A stretch of DNA of 64,000 bases from positions 124,001-188,000 of the forward strand of contig JAZGTN010000167.1 in the NCBI GenBank assembly GCA_037783415.1, written 5' to 3'. Numbering within the stretch: the first letter of the stretch is position 1; each line of letters opens with the position of its first letter. Both the position numbers and the translations under genes were made by a program. The DNA comes from Leptasterias polaris (taxonomy: Eukaryota > Echinodermata > Asteroidea > Forcipulatida > Asteriidae). The notes under the pieces were generated by a model. The model was given only the letters and a program-made list of their open reading frames with translations, had not been told where the DNA came from and did not search any database. Below, one piece after another: positions 24,901 through 36,900 of the stretch.

Positions 24901-27900
24901 AGCGTGGAATTCCCTGCTTCCGTAAGCGTCGATTCTTTGCTTACGGTAAGCAGAGCCATGAAATTGGGCCCAGATCGGCTCAAATGAGTTTCTGTTTTAC
25001 CTCTTTGAGGACACGTTTGTTGAAGAACTGCTGCAGTTTCTCATTGCAGTAATTGATGCAGAACTGCTCGTAGCTGTTCAAGGTGAAGAACTCAAAGCCG
25101 GCGATGTCCAGGACACCGATGAAGGAGGAGGACGTCTTGAACGGGAAACACTCGTTCACACGCTGCACAATGCGATCAAAGAGGCGGGAGTAGATGGCCT
25201 TGGCGAGGGCGTCCCGCGCATTGACAGCCTGGTCCACATTCAACGGTACCCTGAAGGTTGTATTTAACTTCACTATAATAATCACTTATAAAAAAAAGCT
25301 CTCTGAGACTGGCATTAGTTTGCTACAGAGAACAAGACATCAATTTCAGAGAACTGCTTAATTAAGCACAAAAAGTGGCTACACACACAATAATTTTGCT
25401 AACCAGAATAAGGTTACCAGCCACAGTACCATGTCACCATGTACAGAATATGATCGGTGCCCTGCTAATTTTTGCTTAGCAGAAAAAAATGTTAGGCACT
25501 ATTTGCTACAGCTTTATGAAATAGGGCCCTCAGGCATAGACTAGACCCCTTGCATTGGCCGCCAACGCTGAGATCAAACAATGGGAAACATACTGGTGCT
25601 ACGCACCACTCTCAACCAATGAGAGGTCTTCATTGACCTCACTGAGGGCGCTGTTCAAGTCTTGTGACATCATACGCAAGGGGTCTATTACATGTACTCA
25701 CTTGATGAGGGACCCGCGATGTCCTCCCTTGGACGTCTGCATAATCCGACTGGTCAGTGATTCCTTCAGCTCGTTGATGGGTACCGAGAAAAGATCGGCG
25801 GTCTTGGTTAGGCTAGCTTCAGCTTCGTCCGATACGAAACACCCACCTGGTCATATGAGTTTCAATAAGTTTGTAGTGAAATTCCATTAACAGCTGTTGC
25901 CTTCCCCTTTTGTGTAACTGTACTTGGAATGTCAACTGTGAATAATCACAATGGACTCTCTACTTTAGCTAGGAAGAGCCCAAAAACCCCAAGTGTTATA
26001 TAAAGGCATTTAGTTAACTTCTTTTGTGTATGCATAGAGCATACCCTAATCCTTTAATTGTCGTACATAGGCATATAAAAACCCATGGAGGCAAAGACTC
26101 TCACACTCTTCTCCAGCTTTCAAGAGAGACAAGTTAGCTCCTCATGTTAGCTAGTTATATCTTATTTAGGGTTAGTATTTAGATGGTCGTCCAAAGGCTG
26201 CTTGGGAACTGAATTGGCAGTAAACCACTCCTAGACAGCAACCTTTTGGCTTGAGGACACCATAGTCTTTTAGGTATTTTCTCTAGGCATAATTACTATA
26301 GATAAGTTTGTAAATAAATTAAACCACATTATTTGACTGGAGTGTAACGGACCAGCGTAATAACATCGTCAACAGGAGGCCAGTTAGACACCCAAGACGC
26401 AGAAGTAGGGTAAGAATAATTTAAAGTAACCATTCGCCCTATAAGTTCATTACGGGAAAGCTCCATTAAAGAAAGAGGCTAAAATGAAACATCCTTTTCA
26501 TCTGACAACTCACACCTGTTATCTCCATGTAATTACTTTTTCAAATAGTGGACTTGATTGGATCACTCATGCACAAACCAGTAGGGCTGCTGAACTGCCC
26601 CAGGCAGATTAGTAAACACACCTTCTCTGTTCTGAGTTTTTGTGGCCAACAAAATGACGGATTTGAGCGCTATATAAGAAGCCATCATTGCTATTATTTT
26701 ACCTTGAGTTCCATCCGAGGCTTCAAACTTGACATTCCCAAGATGCATCACTCCGGCAACGACGCGGAATATATTCATCTTCTCTTTGTCTTCCAGGCCA
26801 ATCTTCTTCATAGCGCCCTCAACGCGTGAATAACCGCTGTAGTCATCCAGGTGTATATCGTACAGACTTCCGTGCTTCTTGTACTGTAAGACAGTTGAAA
26901 GACGTCAAAGAATTAGCATCTCTTGAGCGGAATAATGTGTAATATGGGATGGTGCGCATTGCGTGATAGAGATACTTTACTATGCAACAGCCACAACATG
27001 TACATGTCTGTGTAGTTCAACTTGTCTAGTCAATTTTTCTTTGTTCAACACAGAATCATTTAAAATTTACCCAGTCAGTTTCCCTTGTGGTTTATCATTT
27101 GATAGTTCAACTTGTTACAAAAATTCCAGAGGATTTTTCAAGGATGAGATTTGCCAAATAAAAAAATTCCTGCAAACTGCTTTTGGGTCTGGGTTCCCCA
27201 TTCTAGACCGGGAATGTTACAATTCAGAAGGTAACTTACAGACTCTGTGCATCATCAGAAATACAAAACTACAGGTTTGGACACAATGTGGACTATTTCT
27301 TTCTTCCTTTGGTGAGTGCTTTACATCTTTCAAGAAAAGCTCAAGACTCGAGGAGATTTTGAGAAAATCACGAAATCAGGAAAAATCATCATGCCTGAAT
27401 TACAAACATGTAAAATCAATGCAGTACCCGCTGCTATCACATTTTTCAAACTGCCTCTAGCCATCAGACGAGCTCGGTGGTCTAGTGGTAAGACATCTGC
27501 TCTAACAAAGCAAAGGTCATGGGTTCGAATCCCGCCCTAGTGATTTGCCTATGAATGTTTTTCACAGAACTCAGGAAAGTACTGATTATACAGTACTTTA
27601 TACACATTGGTGTAAAGGTAAAAACAAAAATATATTACATACATGTACATGTACAGTGTATAAACAAAAACACATGAGATCTGAGACCTTGTGGTTACAC
27701 CAATCACATGTGCACAAGTGTTCAAAATATGAATTATGATGTACACACAGAAATATACACTTGACTCTCATCAATACGAGGTCCGTAATACGGACTAGTG
27801 ACATGACAAGCTGAAAAAAACCTTATATTCTGCCCGCATGCACATATTATAGAAAGACCAAAAGCCAAACCACTTTTTAAAAAAAACATGCATGTTATGA

Positions 27901-30900
27901 GACTTGGAAATTGATGACTATCAACCCTTTGTACGCACCTCATTTGGAGTCAACAAATAAGCATGTAAACGCTGCGTCGGCTAAAAATTCCCACTACACT
28001 GTGCAACTATTAGGGACATTGGCTCCCAAAATGGCGCAACCAAGATTGTTGTAACGATGATGATTTCAAGTGAATTGGGTAAAAACATGCTTTGGCTAAT
28101 TAATAAACACGATCAGAGTATAGACCCATTGCACAACGCGCAGCGCACTTACACGCGCATCTCCTGTCCTATTTTGGGAGTCAAAATGTGCACAAAAGGA
28201 ATGGTACATGTGCATACGCACCTCTGAACAATGCGCGTCTACCATTTCTGCCTTTTTCGGGGGTCCATCCCTTTTGTGCACGTTTTGACTCCCAAAATGG
28301 CGGACAGGAGACGCACGTATATGTGCGCTGCGCGTTGTGCAATGGGTCTTTACTGTTTGAACGTCGAGACCACAACGGCTCTTTTCAGTGACAAAACTCT
28401 TCCAAAAAGAGATTGATACATTGTTGTACCAGCAGGTTTACTGGTAATAATCACTTTCTATTACCAATTACAGGCTTGGAGTTTCATCCTTAAGAGGCCA
28501 AGCGCAAAGGGCACTTCCACAGGAAAATCTTAAATTCCATGAGAAACTTCTGGAATGGCACCAAGGCCAAGACCAGGGGCAACAGAGGCCATGGCCTCCG
28601 AGTAATTCAAGGCCTGCTTTTATCTACACCATGCAAAGCTTCAAACCTCACTTTGCTCAAATAGGCCTTTATTTTTTTCCTGACAAAGTGCAGTAGGGAC
28701 ATGTTCCACAATAAACACTCACAGCCATGCAATCAGTGAGACAAACAAAGAGCCCCTTACCCCCATAATAGCATCAGAATACAGAATCCATCCACAGAAG
28801 AGGAAAAGATAGAAACATGTAGTAGTCAGATTTAAAAAGGCAACACTGATCCACTTTGCAGACCGTGCAAAACAAAAGTTAGCACACATGTAATAGCCTA
28901 CTGTCATCAAGCTGTTACATGTAATAATACTTATTTGGGAGGCTAATCATCCTTACTTGCATCTGATAAGTTGAATTGCAAAGGACGCGGCTACATTGTG
29001 TTTGAGCCACAGGCATGCAAGGGTGCCTTTGGCAGCCTGTCACAACGAGCCAGCATTATATGACCACGGAGGACAGCCTGAGATCGAAAGTGTTTGAATT
29101 TTCCCGGAGGGAGGAAATCCAGAGGGCCAGTAAAAAAAACCTCATGGCACAAGAGAGAACCAACACACAACTCTACTCACTTACGGCCCCAGCCAGGAAT
29201 TGAACCAGGACCAATTCGGGACAGCATGTCTAAAATTTGGGGCAGCATGTCCAAAATTTGGGGCAACAAGTCTGGAATTTGGGGCAACATGTCTGGAATT
29301 TGGGGCAACATGTCCGGAATTTGGGGCAACATGTCTGGAATTTGGGGCAACATGTCCGGAATTTGGGGCAACATGTCTGGAATTTGGGGCAACATGTCCG
29401 AAATTTGGGGGCAACATGTCTGGAATTTGGGGGCAACATGTCTGGAATTTTGCCCGCACTCAGTGTGAATTCTAGGATTTGGGGCAGAGTACATGTAGAG
29501 GAAAACTATTCAGTAAAAAAATGATATGAAATTATAATGATGCTAGACCTATCTTTTACAATATTTTAAACTGATTGTTTTATCGATCTTCACAAGTAGT
29601 AATCCATGCATCCTTTTAGAAATTTTGGATTTTTTTCTTAACCTGTGAACATTGTTACGTGTTTACCACTAAAAATTGTTCTTCCAGGTAATTTCTCAAT
29701 AACTTCAAGATTATCATGACGATTTACAAACCGTAGTATTTTGGAAAAATTGAAGAAAAACAATTAGATTTAATGGTAAAGTATGCAAATGTTGATGATT
29801 CGCCAACCCACAAAACAGGAGTTAATGAGGACCTTACATACCAGTTTGCTTTTCCTGTCATCTGGTATGTTCTTCTGGGTTTCTTTGTTGGTGAAGTACA
29901 TCGTGTTGCCGTTCTTCAGGTACTGCAGGAACAAACCCAAATGTACATTAGCAACGGGGAACAACTTTATGCGGACTGGGGACTAATTTGACAATACAAA
30001 ATCGAACAATGATGAGGTAATACTGAAACCTGTACAAGAGTTTAGACCGCAATTTGATTGTTTTAGTTATGTAAAGACGCAACCCGACAAAAGAAAGAAA
30101 CTTTGAAATATCGGATTCATAACAAATGTACTGCAGGAACAAACCCAAATGTACATTAGCAACGGGGAACACTTTTATGCGGACTGGGGACTAATTTGAC
30201 AATACAAAATCGAACAATGATGAGGTAATACTGAAACCTGTACAAGAGTTTAGACCGCAATTTGATTGTTTTAGTTATGTAAAGACGCAACCCGACAAAA
30301 GAATGAAACTTTGAAATATCGGATTCATAACAAATGTACTGCAGGAACAAACCCAAATGTACATTAGCAACGGGGAACACTTTTATGCGGACTGGGGACT
30401 AATTTGACAATACAAAATCGAACAATGATGAGGTAATACTGAAACCTGTACAAGAGTTTAGACCGCAATTTGATTGTTTTAGTTATGTAAAGACGCAACC
30501 CGACAAAAGAAAGAAACTTTGAAATATCGGATTCATAACAAATGTACTGCAGGAACAAACCCAAATGTACATTAGCAACGGGGAACACTTTTATGCGGAC
30601 TGGGGACTAATTTGACAATACAAAATCGAACAATGATGAGGTAATACTGAAACCTGTACAAGAGTTTAGACCGCAATTTGATTGTTTTAGTTATGTAAAG
30701 ACGCAACCCGACAAAAGAAAGAAACTTTGAAATATCGGATTCATAACAAATGTACTGCAGGAACAAACCCAAATGTACATTAGCAACGGGGAACAACTTT
30801 ATGCGGACTGGCGACTAATTTGACAATACAAAATCGAACAATGATGAGGTAATACTGAAACCTGTACAAGAGTTTAGACCGCAATTTGATTGTTTTAGTT

Positions 30901-33900
30901 ATGTAAAGACGCAACCCGACAAAAGAAAGAAACTTTGAAATATCGGATTCATAACAAATGTACTGCAGGAACAAACCCAAATGTACATTAGCAACGGGGA
31001 ACACTTTTATGCGGACTGGGGACTAATTTGACAATACAAAATCGAACAATGATGAGGTAATACTGAAACCTGTACAAGAGTTTAGACCGCAATTTGATTG
31101 TTTTAGTTATGTAAAGACGCAACCCGACAAAAGAAAGAAACTTTGAAATATCGGATTCATAACAAATGTACTGCAGGAACAAACCCAAATGTACATTAGC
31201 AACGGGGAACAACTTTATGCGGACTGGGGACTAATTTGACAATACAAAATCGAACAATGATGAGGTAATACTGAAACCTGTACAAGAGTTTAGACCGCAA
31301 TTTGATTGTTTTAGTTATGTAAAGACGCAACCCGACAAAAGAAAGAAACTTTGAAATATCGGATTCATAACAAATGTACTGCAGGAACAAACCCAAATGT
31401 ACATTAGCAACGGGGAACAACTTTATGCGGACTGGGGACTAATTTGACAATACAAAATCGAACAATGATGAGGTAATACTGAAACCTGTACAAGAGTTTA
31501 GACCGCAATTTGATTGTTTTAGTTATGTAAAGACGCAACCCGACAAAAGAAAGAAACTTTGAAATATCGGATTCATAACAAATGTACTGCAGGAACAAAC
31601 CCAAATGTACATTAGCAACGGGGAACAACTTTATGCGGACTGGGGACTAATTTGACAATACAAAATCGAACAATGATGAGGTAATACTGAAACCTGTACA
31701 AGAGTTTAGACCGCAATTTGATTGTTTTAGTTATGTAAAGACGCAACCCGACAACAGAAAGAAACTTTGAAATATCGGATTCATAACAAATGTACTGCAG
31801 GAACAAACCCAAATGTACATTAGCAACGGGGAACAACTTTATGCGGACTGGGGACTAATTTGACAATACAAAATCGAACAATGATGAGGTAATACTGAAA
31901 CCTGTACAAGAGTTTAGACCGCAATTTGATTGTTTTAGTTATGTAAAGACGCAACCCGACAAAAGAAAGAAACTTTGAAATATCGGATTCATAACAAATG
32001 TACTGCAGGAACAAACCCAAATGTACATTAGCAACGGGGAACACTTTTATGCGGACTGGGGACTAATTTGACAATACAAAATCGAACAATGATGAGGTAA
32101 TACTGAAACCTGTACAAGAGTTTAGACCGCAATTTGATTGTTTTAGTTATGTAAAGACGCAACCCGACAAAAGAAAGAAACTTTGAAATATCGGATTCAT
32201 AACAAATGTACTGCAGGAACAAACCCAAATGTACATTAGCAACGGGGAACAACTTTATGCGGACTGGGGACTAATTTGACAATACAAAATCGAACAATGA
32301 TGAGGTAATACTGAAACCTGTACAAGAGTTTAGACCGCAATTTGATTGTTTTAGTTATGTAAAGACGCAACCCGACAAAAGAAAGAAACTTTGAAATATC
32401 GGATTCATAACAAATGTACTGCAGGAACAAACCCAAATGTACATTAGCAACGGGGAACAACTTTATGCGGACTGGGGACTAATTTGACAATACAAAATCG
32501 AACAATGATGAGGTAATACTGAAACCTGTACAAGAGTTTAGACCGCAATTTGATTGTTTTAGTTATGTAAAGACGCAACCCGACAAAAGAAAGAAACTTT
32601 GAAATATCGGATTCATAACAAATGTACTGCAGGAACAAACCCAAATGTACATTAGCAACGGGGAACACTTTTATGCGGACTGGGGACTAATTTGACAATA
32701 CAAAATCGAACAATGATGAGGTAATACTGAAACCTGTACAAGAGTTTAGACCGCAATTTGATTGTTTTAGTTATGTAAAGACGCAACCCGACAAAAGAAA
32801 GAAACTTTGAAATATCGGATTCATAACAAATGTACTGCAGGAACAAACCCAAATGTACATTAGCAACGGGGAACAACTTTATGCGGACTGGGGACTAATT
32901 TGACAATACAAAATCGAACAATGATGAGGTAATACTGAAACCTGTACAAGAGTTTAGACCGCAATTTGATTGTTTTAGTTATGTAAAGACGCAACCCGAC
33001 AAAAGAAAGAAACTTTGAAATATCGGATTCATAACAAATGTACTGCAGGAACAAACCCAAATGTACATTAGCAACGGGGAACAACTTTATGCGGACTGGG
33101 GACTAATTTGACAATACAAAATCGAACAATGATGAGGTAATACTGAAACCTGTACAAGAGTTTAGACCGCAATTTGATTGTTTTAGTTATGTAAAGACGC
33201 AACCCGACAAAAGAAAGAAACTTTGAAATATCGGATTCATAACAAATGTACTGCAGGAACAAACCCAAATGTACATTAGCAACGGGGAACAACTTTATGC
33301 GGACTGGGGACTAATTTGACAATACAAAATCGAACAATGATGAGGTAATACTGAAACCTGTACAAGAGTTTAGACCGCAATTTGATTGTTTTAGTTATGT
33401 AAAGACGCAACCCGACAAAAGAAAGAAACTTTGAAATATCGGATTCATAACAAATGTACTGCAGGAACAAACCCAAATGTACATTAGCAACGGGGAACAC
33501 TTTTATGCGGACTGGGGACTAATTTGACAATACAAAATCGAACAATGATGAGGTAATACTGAAACCTGTACAAGAGTTTAGACCGCAATTTGATTGTTTT
33601 AGTTATGTAAAGACGCAACCCGACAAAAGAATGAAACTTTGAAATATCGGATTCATAACAAATGTACTGCAGGAACAAACCCAAATGTACATTAGCAACG
33701 GGGAACACTTTTATGCGGACTGGGGACTAATTTGACAATACAAAATCGAACAATGATGAGGTAATACTGAAACCTGTACAAGAGTTTAGACCGCAATTTG
33801 ATTGTTTTAGTTATGTAAAGACGCAACCCGACAAAAGAAAGAAACTTTGAAATATCGGATTCATAACAGAACAGGGCCCAATTTCATAGAGCTTCTTAAT

Positions 33901-36900
33901 CTTAGCAGCAAATATTGCTTTAAAACATGTTGCTTAGCAAAAGTAAGCAGAATACCAGTCACAGATTGTACATGTAACATGGTGTTTTGGCCGGTAACCT
34001 TATTTTCGTAAGCAGGAATTTGTTGTGCTTAGCTACTTTTTGATCTTAAGCAGCTCTATGAAATTGGCCCCAGATAAAAATTTAAAAAGGTGCCTGTAAT
34101 TTAACACTCCCCACAGTAAATTTGTGGGGGATAAAAGACTACAAATGTACCAGTGTTTGAACATTCAGGCATGATATTTGGTGCTTGGGAACAAAGTAGG
34201 AACATAATGTTTGAGCACAAGGGCTGACCTACTTGTTCATGTGGTGTATGGTTTAATATATTTTTCAGGCTATTTAATCACCATTTTTCTGATCTTTCAA
34301 AGGGCAAAAAATCGGAAATAAGACTAAAGTAGGAGGAATATCATGCCTGACATTTGATTGTGTCTATGATTTGTATTGAAAGTAGTTCCGGTCAGAGAAA
34401 TATTGTGTGCACAGATTTCCATACACGATCAAACGGTCGGACGACATTGACATGTTCATCGAACCCAAACGCCTACATGTACATGTAGGAGATTGTGTCC
34501 AGCTGCACTTGTTAAGTATTATTATTAAAACTATTATTATTGTTATATATTTCTGGCAATGAAACCAAGTGAACTTAATCACTGTAGCTCGCAGGCCTGA
34601 GGAAACCTGTACATGCAAGGGTCAATGCTATGTGAGCCGGAAACACTGGGGTTAACCCCTACTCTTCCACTTTAAGTGTTCTGGGTTTCTTTTACGTGCA
34701 CTACCAATCCTAGTACACGGGGCCTACGGCTTTACGTCTCAACCGAAGGACAAAGCAATAATGGCCAAGTGTCTTTCTCAAGGGTCAAGACTGGGACTTG
34801 AACCCAGATTCTGCTGGTCAGAAACACCACAGCTTCAGTCCAGTGCTTATAACCACTCGGCCACAACCAACGACACTTACCATTATTTAGCCAGACACCA
34901 ATCAACTGTCACACCCACCCAACGTACCTGAAAGTGATCTGGGGTCTTTATGCCGAGCTCTTTGCACACATTGTCTGGCGCCCCCGCACAGAGATAGTAG
35001 AAGATGTGATAGTTACGCTCTTCAATGTTCTGCCAGATGACGCGAGGTTTCTCCAGGAGATAATGGGAGACGTGGCCACCTACCACAGTAAACTGCAAAA
35101 GGAAAACAAACGGATTCAAAGGTGAAGTCATTCAACTGTACATCTTATCTACCATTTTAGTTCATTGTAACAAATTAAAGCTGGAATGGAGGGTGGTCTG
35201 GCCTATAACGACACCAATTTCACGAAGGGACAGGAATGTCAAAAATCACGCCCATCACTATGAAACACATACACTGAGGAGGTTAAAAATAATGGCATAT
35301 TTTTTCAGGAAGCAGACATAAAAAGGCCTGAAATCTGATAAAACCGATTCGTACCTTGTCACTGAAGTGCATCTCCACAAACTTTCCAAAGCGGCTGCTG
35401 TTGTTATTCCTCATGGTCTTGGCATTACCGAACGCCTCCAGGAGAGGGTTGGCCTCCACGATGCGCTGCTCTATCGTCCCTGCTCCCTGCCCGTGACTCT
35501 CAGTCAGGTACCTAGGGTCAAAGAGTAAGAGGAAAGCTTGAGGGGGGTATAACAGAAAATTTTTATTATAGTGGGGCAGATGGGATAGAATATTTGCATG
35601 CATATTTGACCCATGGAAAAATGTGGGAAAAAGTTATTGAGTAAAAGGGCTGACTCACATATATACATATATGCTTTAATGGACTTTTTAGGCTATTAAA
35701 TAACAGTTTGTTGATTTTTCTGAAGGGACAAAAAAAAATCGGATTTCAGACTGAAGTAAACAGAATATCATGCCTGTATTTGAAGAAATTATGCCTTTGA
35801 TGATGATACAAGCATGGAATTTGGCACATAGTCAGAGTATGTCATGAGAAAAATATTTGGCTTGATCTTCGCAGATGAAAATGCTGAACAAAATATAGCA
35901 AGCAATTTTCACAATTTTCCAAAGGGCTGTCATTGCTTGGTATTAGAAATCTGTGTTCCCTGCACCTACCCAATCCAGGGGCAGTGTGACGATCTGGGAC
36001 AAATTTGAGGGCTCTACTTACTGCGGAATTCTGCTGTTATGGCCCATAGACTCACAAGTTTTACTGGGTGCCACAAGCACATAATTCTGTGGTAAGCAGA
36101 GCCATGAAACTGGGAGCTGGTTATCTATGTTTTTGTGGTTTGCCAACTGTTGGAGGATACCATGTGAGGGTAGTTTGAAGGTGACAAACAGGGTTTACCA
36201 AGTCTACCAAGTTTACCAAGTCTGCCTCAGGATTCTGAACGCCACCATAGTGTGGGTCTTTCCGTCAGTCATTCACACTATCTCTCTCTCGCTCTCTCTA
36301 CCTGCTACCCCCATCTAGATCAGTGAACACTTGCCTTAAGATATATTTGGTGGACTCTGTCTTTCCTGCTCCGGATTCCCCACTCACGATGATGGACTGG
36401 CTCTGTTTGGTCACCCTCATATCACGGAATGCCTTGTCAGCTGAAAGTAACAATAATTTACCATCATATTATTACATAACATCATCTAAATTGACGTGAA
36501 GCAAGACAATAAAGTATGTCCTATACATGTATACCTTTAATGTTCTTCATCAGTTGGGTGCGTTCCATTAGCTTCCCCGATTCGACCCCGGTGTGGTCAT
36601 CCGGGTGAGCCCTGACATGAGCTAATCGAATGCCAACTTCCCCCAGCATTCACACAATGCATCTTGGGACAGCCGACCGGAACTACTTTCTTTGTGTGCA
36701 TAACGTCCAAAACTTTTTGTGGATTCACAACAACATTGTAAAATAATTATTCTCAAGATAAAACTGCAACATTAAATAATTTTACAAGCCCACAGTGATA
36801 CAAAATTACACGTCTTCGAATTAAAAAATACTTATTGCTCACAAAGTTGCTGTTTCAATAGTGAAAATGTCCCGCTGAATTACAAACAAAATGGTGGCAT

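Noticed and set aside
26963..27460. A 165-codon plus-strand open frame in intron 8
   Set aside because: It runs through a SINE H fragment and has no recognised motif or promoter; chance frame.
27467..27545. tRNA gene on the plus strand
   Set aside because: A B-box is present, but the 5' and 3' ends do not pair and the anticodon stem is poor.
29177..29524. Open frames in several phases across 29.2-29.5 kb, including repetitive C-P-K-F-type peptides
   Set aside because: All are by-products of the 21-bp minisatellite, whose length is a multiple of 3.
29948..33708. Eighteen repeating 74-codon open frames that could look like a tandem gene family or polyprotein
   Set aside because: They arise from one 208-bp intronic satellite unit. 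The period is not a multiple of 3, there is no recognised domain, and the unit is intron 7 sequence with its splice acceptor.
29920..33868. Recursive (ratchet) splice sites in the array
   Set aside because: A ratchet point needs AG followed directly by GTRAGT. Here CAG is followed by TACATT, so no regenerated donor exists.
29920..33868. CRISPR-like array of evenly spaced repeats
   Set aside because: There are no unique spacers. Whole 208-bp units are near-identical, and the context is an animal intron.
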